Positions 7,381-15,517 of a stretch of 64,000 nucleotides of DNA are shown piece after piece (the stretch's first letter is position 1; every line of letters starts with the position of its first letter). Made by a program: the position numbers and the translations under genes. The DNA lies in contig JAHIUN010000002.1 in NCBI GenBank assembly GCA_018817125.1, positions 142,187 through 206,186 on the forward strand. The letters are read 5' to 3'. The notes below the pieces were generated by a model. The model was given only the letters and a program-made list of their open reading frames with translations, did no database searches and was not told the DNA's origin. Origin of the DNA: Patescibacteria group bacterium (GTDB lineage: Bacteria > Patescibacteriota > Gracilibacteria > UM-FILTER-43-11).

Positions 7381-7833
7381 ATGAATAAGGACATTATAAA
7401 AAAAATTCAAAAACAGATCATTCAACTATTGCCAGTCGGTCAGCGAAATCAACCCGGTATTTTATTAGCCGATAGCTGCAGTGAGGTATCACGTTTGGTT
7501 GCCGGCTGGATAAAAATATTAGATAAATCTAATCGCGTATTAATAATAAAAGGAATTAATGTTTGTGGTACCCAAAAGGCACATGACATATTGGCAGTAA
7601 TGACCATCAGTAATCAGGTTTACATTATTGACCCCACAATTTGGCAATTTTTTCCGCAGGCAAAATCAATTTCAGTATTTATTTTAGATGATATTAATAC
7701 TGCCTTAACTAAAATTAAAACAATGTATGGCGGACAGTGGTCAAAAAATGAAGAATTTATTTGGATGGATAAAGGTGAAGAAAAAAAGTACTTAGACGTT
7801 ATATCTCAGAATATTCGTGAAAATTTAAGGTAA
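7381..7833 (+). CDS. Cys-His-Asp transglutaminase/protease-like protein
   Basis: 150 residues, clearly AT-richer than its neighbours. The order 'SCSEVSR' (Cys33), 'KAHDILAV' (His68) and 'YIIDPTIWQF' (Asp84) is that of a transglutaminase/papain-like Cys-His-Asp triad; the 'DPT..QF' after the Asp is typical of small members. No signal peptide or membrane segment, so it acts in the cytoplasm. It follows the RiPP terminator by 42 nt and could be a leader peptidase for the cassette, a deamidase, or an unrelated toxin-like hydrolase. There is no SD, unlike the two genes before it, which weakens the idea of a single operon. Confidence 0.55.
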   Translation: MNKDIIKKIQKQIIQLLPVGQRNQPGILLADSCSEVSRLVAGWIKILDKSNRVLIIKGINVCGTQKAHDILAVMTISNQVYIIDPTIWQFFPQAKSISVFILDDINTALTKIKTMYGGQWSKNEEFIWMDKGEEKKYLDVISQNIRENLR

Positions 7834-7941
7834 TTTAATGTTGATTTTAACAAAAATGGCCATAATGTCTTGCTCTGCAAAATAAAAATTTTAATTACAT
7901 CCGCCAACTAAGCATGTTTATACGAAGGCCTTTTTTGAATT

Positions 7942-9834
7942 CTACCAGCTCCCTCCGCCCCCTCCGCCAAACCCTCCGCCGGAAGACCCGCCGCTGAACC
8001 CGCTTCCTCCGCTTCCGCCGGGTCGGGAGGCCAGGGCACTGCCCACAAAGCCGGATACCACGCCGAGGTTCTGCACAAAGGACGTCGTGTTAAACACACC
8101 CTTATGTCCCTCATACCAATTAGGGGGCTGGTCGTAGATCCCTTCAAACGCCTTACTCCATTTGTTGGCAATGCCAAGCGTCATGGCATAGGGCAGGAAT
8201 TCGTAAAACAGATGTTCTTTTTCCTGGAACTTAAGACGGTCTTTTTCCGCGGTCAGTAAATAATCTTTAAAGCCGAGGATGTGTTCGCGGGCCAGCGTGC
8301 CTTCTTCGGATTTGGCGGGCATGTGTTTTGAGATAATTATTGATAAGATCCCATTCCAGAAAAACACCATAGAAAAGGCGGTCCCCAAAAAGATACCCTC
8401 CAATGTTTGGAAGATGAAACCGGCGAACAGCACCACAAACCCTTTGATCAGGTATTTATTACGGACTTTTTTGGGGGATTTGGGGAAGAACCCTTTACTG
8501 ACCAGCGAATCGAACAGCATATCTTTCAGTTTAGGCAGTTCCCTGTAAAATTTATTCCGCAATGCCGAGATTTTGACAGTCGTTTTATCGCCGAAGAGTT
8601 TATCGATAAATATTTTTTCAAAGTCAGAAAGCCCCCGGTCGCCGGGTTTGGGTTTGTCGAGACGGATGAGTTCGTAATCATCGCTTTTAAAGATCCAGAA
8701 CCCCTGCGATTTAGGGAGTACTTTTATTTTCATATAGCCCCGCACGCACAGGTCTACGATGGTGGAGGTCAGGTCGTGCATATGCACTTTCTCATCCACC
8801 AGCGTTCCCATTTCCGCCGGACTCATCCCGTCGGGGGGTTCATACTGGGGCATGATGGTGCCGCGCCCTTTGGGATCGCGCCCTTTGCGGAAGAAGGTGA
8901 TGACCGGCTCAAAGGCGAGTCCGAAAAAGAGAAGTACCCCCAGCCAGGTGAGTAAATCGAGCCAGTAATATTTTTCAAGGTCGAACGATTCAATGACCGA
9001 TTCGCCGGGGGATAAGGTGATGGTGCGGAGATCGGGGGTTTTGTAGCCGAACTTATCGAGCCGTACCTGATAGGTGCCGGCCGCGAGTGTGTCTAGGACA
9101 CAGTGGGTCTCACATTGTTTGGCACCATTGATAAAAACATCCGCTTCCGCCGGGTCGCTGATCACTTCGAGGGTGGCGGGGCGTTCAAAGATATTCGGCG
9201 GCATGCCCACCACAATGGTCAGTCCGTTATAAGCTGGCAAAGACTGGTTAGCGCGGAACAGGACCACATTTCCATCTTCACTGTATTCATAAAAACAGTT
9301 TTCCGCCGCACTGCCGGTCCGGCCGGTGAAACATTTAAACTGAAGGCCGTCACTGCCCTGAGCGGAGGGGGGAAGCTGGACAGCGGTGACCGCGCTGTGG
9401 ATGGGGACAGGCCATTCATTGCCGGTCGCGTTCCAGTACAGTTCGTCGTGATCCGGAAAGAAACGGACGGCTTTCCGCACGTTGTAGGCGATTTTATACC
9501 TCTGCTTGCCGTTTACATAGGCATTCGGGTCGCCGATTTTCAGCCGTAAACCGTTCGTAATACCCTGTTCCTGATAAGGGTAGTTTTTTCCTGTTTCATC
9601 TTTTATACTAAGCACTTCGACAGCGATGCCTTCGGTCTGGATATCGCGGTAGATACCGTGCCGTTCTTCGCTGAACGTGACGTCGATGGTCTCGGTGACC
9701 GCCAGCATACCGTTTTCATGCATACGGATCTCGGTGCGGAATTCGTCGATCTCAAACGCTTCCTGGGCGAAAGCGGGTAAGGCAAAAAGGAATGCGAATA
9801 AAAAACTAAGAAAAAGCGGATAGAGTTTTTTCAT
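7942..9834 (-). CDS. DUF2207 membrane protein with PEGA domain and Gly-rich tail
   Basis: Start taken at ATG 9834, which gives a signal peptide ending 'ALPAFAQ'; an upstream start would overlap the DUF4342 gene. The extracytoplasmic DUF2207 domain (about 25-220) opens with 'IDEFRTEIRMHENGMLAVTETIDV'-type strands. A PEGA repeat (about 225-290: 'LEVISDPAEADVFINGAK') and a membrane helix (about 300-320) follow. Then comes a cytoplasmic part with two further hydrophobic segments, and a C-terminal run of Gly/Ser ending in Trp, the normal end of DUF2207 proteins. Function unknown; common in Gram-positive-type envelopes. The DUF4342 gene lies 11 nt upstream on the same strand. Confidence 0.85.
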   Translation of the reverse strand: MKKLYPLFLSFLFAFLFALPAFAQEAFEIDEFRTEIRMHENGMLAVTETIDVTFSEERHGIYRDIQTEGIAVEVLSIKDETGKNYPYQEQGITNGLRLKIGDPNAYVNGKQRYKIAYNVRKAVRFFPDHDELYWNATGNEWPVPIHSAVTAVQLPPSAQGSDGLQFKCFTGRTGSAAENCFYEYSEDGNVVLFRANQSLPAYNGLTIVVGMPPNIFERPATLEVISDPAEADVFINGAKQCETHCVLDTLAAGTYQVRLDKFGYKTPDLRTITLSPGESVIESFDLEKYYWLDLLTWLGVLLFFGLAFEPVITFFRKGRDPKGRGTIMPQYEPPDGMSPAEMGTLVDEKVHMHDLTSTIVDLCVRGYMKIKVLPKSQGFWIFKSDDYELIRLDKPKPGDRGLSDFEKIFIDKLFGDKTTVKISALRNKFYRELPKLKDMLFDSLVSKGFFPKSPKKVRNKYLIKGFVVLFAGFIFQTLEGIFLGTAFSMVFFWNGILSIIISKHMPAKSEEGTLAREHILGFKDYLLTAEKDRLKFQEKEHLFYEFLPYAMTLGIANKWSKAFEGIYDQPPNWYEGHKGVFNTTSFVQNLGVVSGFVGSALASRPGGSGGSGFSGGSSGGGFGGGGGGSW

Positions 9835-9844
9835 GATTTTTTGG

Positions 9845-10111
9845 TTATTTTTTCCTATTTGTTTTTTTCGGCTCTTCTTTACGGACGACTTCAAGCGTAA
9901 AAGAAGAAGCCAGAGCCGCCAAAGCCCCGACGGCGACTAAAATCGGAGCGAAAAGCGCCCCCAGAACCCCTACATTCACGGGGATTTCCAGGTATTCACG
10001 TCCTTTTTGATCCTTAATAATAATCCGCCGGACATTTCCTTCTTTAATTATGGCCTTAACTTTTTTAAGAAGTTCATCTCCGCTTACTTTAAATTCGGTT
10101 TGCTTAGACAT
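9845..10111 (-). CDS. DUF4342 protein
   Basis: 88 residues. The N-terminal helix-turn-helix-like part 'VSGDELLKKVKAIIKEGNVR' is followed by 'RIIIKDQKGREYLEIPV', a hydrophobic helix (about 48-72) and a basic tail. This matches the DUF4342 pattern (ELL..VK.L..EGNVRRI.I, then EIPL.VG..G.L.AP). The N-terminal half resembles a UBA-like fold in characterised relatives. Membrane-associated; function unknown. Just upstream of the DUF2207 gene, probably co-transcribed. Confidence 0.85.
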   Translation of the reverse strand: MSKQTEFKVSGDELLKKVKAIIKEGNVRRIIIKDQKGREYLEIPVNVGVLGALFAPILVAVGALAALASSFTLEVVRKEEPKKTNRKK

Positions 10112-10184
10112 GGTGTTTTATTTATTAATACAAGACAAAAACAGTGTATCGGATTTAAACACTTTTTTAAAGAGGGGAATGTGT

Positions 10185-10574
10185 TTAGAAGAGAGGGCAG
10201 ACCACAACACATTGTCTGTCTAAACATTTAGCCTGATAAGGGCAGTTTGAACGAATGGCGTAATCCATCGGCAGTTTGCAGTCACGGTCGTCTTTACAGG
10301 CGTCCTTGAGCGCGATTTCGCATTTTCCGCCGACCAGGCCGATGACATTTGAGTTCAGTTTCGCAAAACAGCGGTTTGAAAAGGTTTCCAGCACAGGGTT
10401 GCAAGGCGCTTTGATGCATTGAACCTGCACTTTCGCGCAGACCGGGTCATAATCTTCCGTGCAGACGATACCATCGGATGGCGGCATGTCAGGTTCGGTC
10501 TGAGTTGGGTAAAAAAGCCCTTTAAACGAGCAACCGGAAAGAAAGATAAGTGAGAGGATGATTAGTTTTTTCAT
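10185..10574 (-). CDS. Kazal-like lipoprotein
   Basis: 129 residues. The signal peptide 'KKLIILSLIFLSGC' has the lipidated Cys at 15. Residues about 38-86 fit a Kazal/follistatin-like inhibitor: 'CTEDYDPVCAKV', then C-x5-C, 'TFSNRCFAKL' and a closing 'GGKC'. A second, smaller Cys module (about 92-127) has 'CKDDRDCKLP' and 'CLDRQCVVVC'. Such surface Kazal proteins may inhibit serine proteases of a host or competitor, which is inference. Stands alone between DUF4342 and tRNA-Phe. Confidence 0.7.
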   Translation of the reverse strand: MKKLIILSLIFLSGCSFKGLFYPTQTEPDMPPSDGIVCTEDYDPVCAKVQVQCIKAPCNPVLETFSNRCFAKLNSNVIGLVGGKCEIALKDACKDDRDCKLPMDYAIRSNCPYQAKCLDRQCVVVCPLF

Positions 10575-10677
10575 ATTTAAATGTAGGGAATATCAATTTT
10601 AGATTATCGGATTGCAGAAAATATTGCAAAAAGGACTACTAAACGGGGTTCCCTAAGTAGAAGTTCGCTTTGGGAAG

Positions 10678-10752
10678 TGGTGGCCCGGGGCGGAATTGAA
10701 CCACCGACGCAAAGATTTTCAGTCTTTCGCTCTACCACTGAGCTACCAGGCC
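10678..10752 (-). tRNA. tRNA-Phe (GAA)
   Basis: On the minus strand the acceptor GGCCTGG pairs with CCGGGCC, the anticodon stem AAAGA/TCTTT holds loop CTGAAAA with anticodon GAA, and the T-arm is GGTGG/CCGCC around TTCAATT. Discriminator A at 10681 and an encoded CCA at 10678-10680. Confidence 0.95.
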
Positions 10753-10805
10753 ACACTAAATTGTCTTCGGAATTTTAAAGCAGATTTATTTTGGAGGCAA
10801 GTCGA

Positions 10806-11336
10806 TTAGCCCTGCCTTTTGTAGAATAAATAATTGTAACTGATGTCATCATCCTCTGATCCGCCCATATTCACGGGCTCGCCGAACGACTCGGGGATGA
10901 CCGGGAAGTGGGTATCGCATTCAAAGATGTCGTGGATTTGAGTCAGATAAATCCCATCCAGCTGGGGCATAGAAGTGACGTCGCTGTATACCCTTCCTCC
11001 GCCGATTACATAGATGTCCTCGGTTTTATCGTCGGCCAGCAGAAATGCTTCTTCCAATGATGTTGCCACAACCGCCCCGTCGGCTACAAAATCCGAATTG
11101 CGGGTTAAGACCACGTTTTTACGGTTTTTCAGCGGGCGGTGGTTTTCCGGGATGGAATCCCAGGTGGTTCGCCCCATCAAAACCATGTTCTGCTTGTCCG
11201 GATCTTCAGTTTTGGTAGTGACCTCCTGAAAATGTTTCAGCTCATTTTTAAGGTTCCAGGGCATTTTCCCGTCTCTTCCGATGCCGAACTCCTGATCGGC
11301 GGCAACGATGATGTAGAGGTTGTGATTGTTGATCAT
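10806..11336 (-). CDS. folA: Dihydrofolate reductase
   Basis: About 176 residues from ATG 11336; the longer frame would extend into the palindromic leader. NADPH-dependent reduction of dihydrofolate to tetrahydrofolate. Seen motifs: 'AADQEFGIGRDGKMPWNL' (substrate and Trp loop), 'GRTTWDSIP' (NADPH site) and 'YVIGGGRVY' (second nucleotide loop). Length is normal for bacterial DHFR. It follows thyA on the same strand with an A1-type palindrome in between, the classic thyA-folA pairing that recycles the dihydrofolate made by ThyA. Confidence 0.95.
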   Translation of the reverse strand: MINNHNLYIIVAADQEFGIGRDGKMPWNLKNELKHFQEVTTKTEDPDKQNMVLMGRTTWDSIPENHRPLKNRKNVVLTRNSDFVADGAVVATSLEEAFLLADDKTEDIYVIGGGRVYSDVTSMPQLDGIYLTQIHDIFECDTHFPVIPESFGEPVNMGGSEDDDISYNYLFYKRQG

Positions 11337-11343
11337 AATTTTG

Positions 11344-11446
11344 TTGGGATAAATGGGGTTTATCTGGGACAAATGTGATAAATGGGATTCGATTGAATGC
11401 TTATCACATTCATCCCATTTGTCCTTTTTGTCCCATTTTTCCCAAA
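11344..11446. repeat. Intergenic fold-back A1, word 'GGGAYAAATG', folA leader
   Basis: Left arm (about 11344-11391) repeats GGGATAAATG, GGGACAAATG and GATAAATGGG. Right arm (about 11397-11446) holds the reverse complements CATCCCATTTGTC and TGTCCCATTTTTCCC. It lies between thyA and folA and ends about 7 nt before the folA start. Near-identical text (TTATCACATTCATCCCATTT) occurs in element A2 at 20157. Confidence 0.8.
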
Positions 11447-11450
11447 AAAG

Positions 11451-12266
11451 TTATACTGCTATGGGAAATTTAATAGGTTCGTTGCACTCGTACCCCACTA
11501 ACTCAAAATCCTCAACCTCCAGATTCCAGAACGGTTTTTGCGCGATTTCGAGCTTAGGTAAGGTTTTAGGAGTCCGTGTGAGTTGTTCTTTCAGGCCTTC
11601 AATATGATTACTATATATATGAGCGTCGCCAAAAGTGTGAATGAAATGACGGGGGATTAAATCACATTCTTGTGCCACCATCATCAGCAAAGTCGAATAG
11701 CTGGCGATGTTATACGGCACACCCAATGCGATGTCTGCGCTTCTCTGATAAAGCTGAAGGTCTAAAAAGCCATTCGCCACATTAAACTGCATAAAAGCAT
11801 GGCAAGGCATTAAGGCCATTTTAGGAAGATCAGCCACATTCCAGGCGCTGACGATGATACGGCGGGATTTAGGGTCTTTTTTAATTAAATCTATCGCCTC
11901 CTGAACCTGATTCACATGAGCGACATCACATGTTCCATCTTCTTTTAGCTCATGCCGCGGCCATTTGATCCACTGATAGCCGTAAATCGGACCAAGATCA
12001 CCGCTTTCATCCGCCCAGGCATTCCAAATAGGGGTGTAGTCGGTCAGATTATCGTCGTGAATATTGGTGGAGCCATGTAAAAACCAAAGAAGTTCACGTA
12101 CAATAGCATCGTATCGTACCTTTTTGGTGGTCACGAGCGGAAACCCTTCACGCAGATCATATCGGTTCTGATAACCGAACACCGAAATCGTGCCCGTGCC
12201 GGTGCGGTCTTCCTTTTTCTCTCCGTTTTCAAGGACGAATTGTACGAGGTCTAAATACTGTTTCAT
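11451..12266 (-). CDS. thyA: Thymidylate synthase
   Basis: 271 residues; makes dTMP from dUMP with methylene-tetrahydrofolate. Motifs: '[13 protein letters not shown]' and '[13 protein letters not shown]' at the N-terminus, 'HGSTNI', the catalytic Cys in '[10 protein letters not shown]', '[20 protein letters not shown]' (dUMP and folate binding) and 'HIYSNH'. Full length, with the canonical C-terminal 'FPIAV'. Starts 10 nt downstream of a candidate TATATT -10 (12273-12278) whose -35 lies in a perfect palindrome. Followed by folA. Confidence 0.97.
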   Translation of the reverse strand: MKQYLDLVQFVLENGEKKEDRTGTGTISVFGYQNRYDLREGFPLVTTKKVRYDAIVRELLWFLHGSTNIHDDNLTDYTPIWNAWADESGDLGPIYGYQWIKWPRHELKEDGTCDVAHVNQVQEAIDLIKKDPKSRRIIVSAWNVADLPKMALMPCHAFMQFNVANGFLDLQLYQRSADIALGVPYNIASYSTLLMMVAQECDLIPRHFIHTFGDAHIYSNHIEGLKEQLTRTPKTLPKLEIAQKPFWNLEVEDFELVGYECNEPIKFPIAV

Positions 12267-12272
12267 GGATTT

Positions 12273-12327
12273 AATATATCTGAATAACGGAAGGCGGGCA
12301 AATATTTGCCAATCCTCCGTTATTCAG
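12273..12327 (-). promoter_or_regulatory. thyA promoter overlapping a 12-bp inverted repeat
   Basis: On the minus strand TTGCCC (plus 12296-12301), a 17-nt spacer and TATATT (plus 12273-12278) precede thyA. CTGAATAACGGA at 12280-12291 and TCCGTTATTCAG at 12316-12327 are perfect inverted copies, with the palindrome GGCAAATATTTGCC between them at 12297-12310. Such symmetry over the -35/-10 could be an operator, or a hairpin in a longer leader. Confidence 0.45.
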
Positions 12328-12351
12328 AGGGAAATCCAAACCATCCGTCAA

Positions 12352-12380
12352 TTGAAAATAAATGAATGAATCAGTATAAT
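12352..12380 (+). promoter_or_regulatory. Sigma70-type promoter of pgk
   Basis: TTGAAA at 12352-12357, a 17-nt spacer and TATAAT at 12375-12380. A second TATAAT at 12453-12458 lies only 10 nt before the pgk ATG and has no good -35. The first site would give a leader of about 80 nt carrying the REP-like palindrome. Confidence 0.6.
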
Positions 12381-12473
12381 TCATGGGCAATAAAAATGGT
12401 AATTTTGTAGGGACGCAAAATGTTGCGTCCCTACCGATATTCATATTTACAATATAATCGTATTGCCCATGAA
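12380..12473 (+). repeat. 13-bp inverted repeat around the pgk leader
   Basis: TTCATGGGCAATA at 12380-12392 and TATTGCCCATGAA at 12461-12473 are perfect reverse complements. The right copy contains the pgk start codon (12469). A separate palindrome sits between the arms. Confidence 0.7.
12407..12434. repeat. REP-like palindrome (GTAGGGACGCAA/TTGCGTCCCTAC)
   Basis: A 12-bp perfect stem with a 4-nt loop (AATG). The GTAGGGACGC type of palindrome is widely dispersed in bacteria and usually linked to RAYT transposases. A RAYT remnant with its own palindrome of similar style lies at 41747-42288. Confidence 0.75.
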
Positions 12474-13626
12474 AACCCTAAAAGACCTCCCAAGCCTAAC
12501 CGGCAAAAAGATTATTGTCCGTGTGGATTTTAACGTGCCTCTGGATGACGAGGGGAATGTGCGTGATGACAAGCGTATCCGCCATGCTCTGCCGACCATC
12601 AGGCACTTACTGTCGGCCGGTGCCGCACAGATTATTTTAATGAGTCATTTAGGCCGCCCCAAAAACAATGAACCGAATCTTAAAACCGATAAAGTCGCCG
12701 CCAAACTCTCCGAATTACTGGCTGAGGAAGTGGTAAAAGTGGATGATTGGGGTGAAAATGGTTTGCCAGGCGCCAAAATAGTGATGCTGGAAAACCTTCG
12801 TTTCCATCCGGGCGAAAAGAGCAAAGATGAGGCAGAGGTCGAGGCTTTTAGCAAACAGCTGGCCGGTTTAGCCGATTTTTATGTAAACGAAGCGTTCAGC
12901 AATTCTCACAGGAAGCACGCCAGCATGATGCTTCCTAAACTGATACCGGGCTGTGTGGGTTTTGGGGTCGAGAAGGAAGTCAGCGCCATTAAAAAGGCAT
13001 TGGAAAGCCCGGAACATCCGGTGGTGGCCGTTATCGGCGGTCTGAAGGCCGATAAACTCACTGCTATCAATAACCTTCTTGATATCTCCGACACGATTCT
13101 GGTAGCAGGCGCTTTGGCTTTTACATTGCTGAAAGCAAAAGGTAAAAACATGGGATCCAGCAAAATCGATGATGAAGGGCTTACGGAAATGGGTGAATTA
13201 GTCGATCGGATCAAAGACGATCCCAAGGTCCATCTTCCGGTGGACGCGGTGGTCGCGGATGATTTTTCTAATGAGGCCAACAGCAAAGATGTGTCAGTGG
13301 ATGATGTGGAAGACGGCTGGATGGCTTTGGATATCGGACCGGAAACCGTCGGGCATTATGTGGCTAAACTGAAAGAAGCCAGAACCATCCTCTGGTTCGG
13401 TCCGATCGGCGTGTTTGAAATGGAAAAATTCAGTCACGGCACCAAAATGATCGGGCACACCATTGCCGAAAGCGATGCCGTCTCGATTGTCGGAGGAGGG
13501 GACAGCGCTTCTGCCATTGGAGCCATGGGGCTTACAGATCAGATAACGCTGGTTTCAACAGGCGGGGGTGCTTCTTTGAAGATGATTGAAGGGAAGGAAT
13601 TGCCTGCGATTAAAATACTTGAATAA
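12469..13626 (+). CDS. pgk: Phosphoglycerate kinase
   Basis: 385 residues from ATG 12469. Transfers phosphate from 1,3-bisphosphoglycerate to ADP in glycolysis. Motifs: 'VRVDFNVPLD' near the N-terminus, 'LMSHLGRP', 'FHPGEKS', 'GGLKADKLTAI', the hinge region, and the nucleotide loop 'GGGDSASAIG' with 'VSTGGGASLKMIEG' at the C-terminus. Length normal. Monocistronic; promoter at 12352, and the start codon sits inside an inverted repeat arm. No SD. Confidence 0.97.
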   Translation: MKTLKDLPSLTGKKIIVRVDFNVPLDDEGNVRDDKRIRHALPTIRHLLSAGAAQIILMSHLGRPKNNEPNLKTDKVAAKLSELLAEEVVKVDDWGENGLPGAKIVMLENLRFHPGEKSKDEAEVEAFSKQLAGLADFYVNEAFSNSHRKHASMMLPKLIPGCVGFGVEKEVSAIKKALESPEHPVVAVIGGLKADKLTAINNLLDISDTILVAGALAFTLLKAKGKNMGSSKIDDEGLTEMGELVDRIKDDPKVHLPVDAVVADDFSNEANSKDVSVDDVEDGWMALDIGPETVGHYVAKLKEARTILWFGPIGVFEMEKFSHGTKMIGHTIAESDAVSIVGGGDSASAIGAMGLTDQITLVSTGGGASLKMIEGKELPAIKILE

Positions 13627-13635
13627 AACCGAATA

Positions 13636-13679
13636 GTGGGGCGCATTGTTAGGCGAGTTGTGGCCACCATTCGCCCCAC
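13636..13679. repeat. REP-like palindrome after pgk
   Basis: GTGGGGCG at 13636-13643 and CGCCCCAC at 13672-13679 form an 8-bp stem with a partly complementary 28-nt interior. It lies between pgk and the next start codon and resembles the GGGGCG...CGCCCC palindromes of other genomes. It could also weaken read-through. Confidence 0.55.
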
Positions 13680-13689
13680 CATACGAAAT

Positions 13690-15408
13690 ATGACAAAATC
13701 ATCCCGACAAATCGTTTATGTTGAGATCGACGAAGAGGTTACCTCTGTTTTTGATCGCATTAAAAATATCTGGAAAAAAGAAATATGGCTTGTCATTCCG
13801 CGGAAAGCGATTCTTTTTCAAAGCGCGGTGAATTTAAAGATTCTAAGAAAAAAACTTTCAGAAGAAAAAAAGAAACTCATTATTGTCACGACCGATAGGA
13901 ACGGACGGCATTTGGCGGAAAAAATCGGGTTGCCGGTCATGAACCGGGTGGAGGTAGAAAAAGCCGAAGCCCCTTCGGACGAAAGTCCTCAGATGAAGAT
14001 CCAGCCCATTCAGGCTCATCGCAATATCGTATCAGAAGAAGAAACTCCGAAGCGGTTTTCAGAAAAAAAGATAAGTATTCGGGAACTCATTCAGGAATTC
14101 CGCTTAAAAGACCGGAAACACAAAAAATCAGATGAAAATCCAGCTCATTCATTTCGCTTTGCACGTCCCAGCAGAAAGTTTTTGATTTTAATCATGATCA
14201 CAAGCTTCAGTCTTTTTATGCTGATCGGCTATATCGCCCTTCCATCCGCTACCATTTATATCCGTCCGAAATTCGATAATATCGATTTTACCGTTAATGT
14301 GACTTTAGCGGACAAACGTAAAAACCAGACCTTATTAAAAGAAAACCAGCCTCATGTGATCGCCAGTGAGATTATTAATACCACCACGAAGCAAACCAAA
14401 ATATTCAACACCGCCAGTAAGGAATTTGAGGGGAAGAACGCTACAGGCACAATTAAAATCGTAAACACCAGCGATGACCCCTGGGATCTGAAAGAAGGGA
14501 CCCGTTTCCAGACAGATGATGGATTGGTTTTCCGAATACCGAAAGGAGTAATCGTCCCTCCGCGTGAACAGGATGAAGAAGGGAATGCTGCCCCGGGGAT
14601 TTTGGTCAGTTATGTGAAGGCCGACCCTTTTGATATTTATGGCGAACCCATTGGTGAGCGGGCGAATATTCCTGCTACCCGCTTTACGATTCCAGGGCTC
14701 TCCAAATACAATCAGCGGCTCATTTGGGGGGAGTCCGAAGAACCGATGACCGGCGGGGTTACCAGTTACCGTTTTGTCGTAACGGGGGATGACATCAGGT
14801 CAGCGGAAAAACAGATTGAAAATAATCTCATCCTGATGGCTAAGGAGGATCTGAGAACCTATATCGATGAGATGAACAAACTCAGCCAGTCTCAATTGGT
14901 CTTGCTGGATGACAGCCGTTACCTTAAAACCAATCTAGTCGACCTTCGTTATTCTGAAGATCTGGAGGGGAGTTATCGGGAAAAATTTGAAGTCTTTGCT
15001 AAAATCGAAGCGGAGGGAGTGGCTTTTGATTCTGAACAATTGTTCGCGATCTTAAAAAAGGAACTCAGTACCCGTACTCATCCGGATATGCGTCTGCGGG
15101 AAGGCTCTATTAATCAGGAGAGCATCACCTATGAAGTGATCGATGAAGATGAGCTTTTAGGGCAGATCAAGATCACCGCCATCATTGTGGGCATTGAAGA
15201 ATTTGATATCGATTCCTCCACGGTAGCGGGTGCCCGTTTCGGCAGCAGGGTTAAAGAAAAGATTCTTGGCCTAAGCATTGAGGAAGCGGAAAATCTGGTG
15301 GGAAATTTCAGTGAGGTGGATGCGGTCGAAGTCAAAACATGGCCTTTGTGGATCAATAAAATTCCCCGGGTGCCTGAAGGTATTGAGATTAAATTGATGG
15401 GTAATTAG
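13690..15408 (+). CDS. Anchored baseplate-J-like protein
   Basis: 572 residues from ATG 13690; the longer frame would translate the palindrome. The cytoplasmic N-terminal domain (about 1-110) is 'IVYVEIDEEVTSVFDRIKNI' to 'AEKIGLPVM', a Rossmann-like module typical of CPR proteins annotated as baseplate J/gp47. A basic linker and one membrane helix (about 165-190) follow. Then an extracellular part of about 380 residues, beta-rich, starts 'PSATIYIRPK' and has repeated 'GTIKIVNTSDDPWDLKEGT'-type strands. The family link comes from my memory of CPR annotations and should be treated as moderate. Possible envelope or secretion scaffold. No phage genes nearby. Confidence 0.6.
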   Translation: MTKSSRQIVYVEIDEEVTSVFDRIKNIWKKEIWLVIPRKAILFQSAVNLKILRKKLSEEKKKLIIVTTDRNGRHLAEKIGLPVMNRVEVEKAEAPSDESPQMKIQPIQAHRNIVSEEETPKRFSEKKISIRELIQEFRLKDRKHKKSDENPAHSFRFARPSRKFLILIMITSFSLFMLIGYIALPSATIYIRPKFDNIDFTVNVTLADKRKNQTLLKENQPHVIASEIINTTTKQTKIFNTASKEFEGKNATGTIKIVNTSDDPWDLKEGTRFQTDDGLVFRIPKGVIVPPREQDEEGNAAPGILVSYVKADPFDIYGEPIGERANIPATRFTIPGLSKYNQRLIWGESEEPMTGGVTSYRFVVTGDDIRSAEKQIENNLILMAKEDLRTYIDEMNKLSQSQLVLLDDSRYLKTNLVDLRYSEDLEGSYREKFEVFAKIEAEGVAFDSEQLFAILKKELSTRTHPDMRLREGSINQESITYEVIDEDELLGQIKITAIIVGIEEFDIDSSTVAGARFGSRVKEKILGLSIEEAENLVGNFSEVDAVEVKTWPLWINKIPRVPEGIEIKLMGN

Positions 15409-15516
15409 GACTATTAAGATTATGAAGATTGTTAAGACTATTACGATGGTATATTTAGATTAAGTTCAATAATCCTAATAGTCGTAAAAGTCCTAACAGT
15501 CTTAATAGTCCTATTG
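15409..15516. repeat. Intergenic fold-back, word 'GACTATTAAGAC'
   Basis: Left arm repeats GGACTATTAAGATTATGAAG and TTAAGACTATTACG; right arm has AATAGTCGTAAAAGTCC and CAGTCTTAATAGTCC. It lies between two converging genes and may act as a terminator for both. Confidence 0.75.
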
Positions 15517-15517
15517 G

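Noticed and set aside
13690..15408. Prophage signalled by a baseplate-J-like protein
   Set aside because: No capsid, terminase, tail or integrase genes around it; such anchored proteins are common in CPR.
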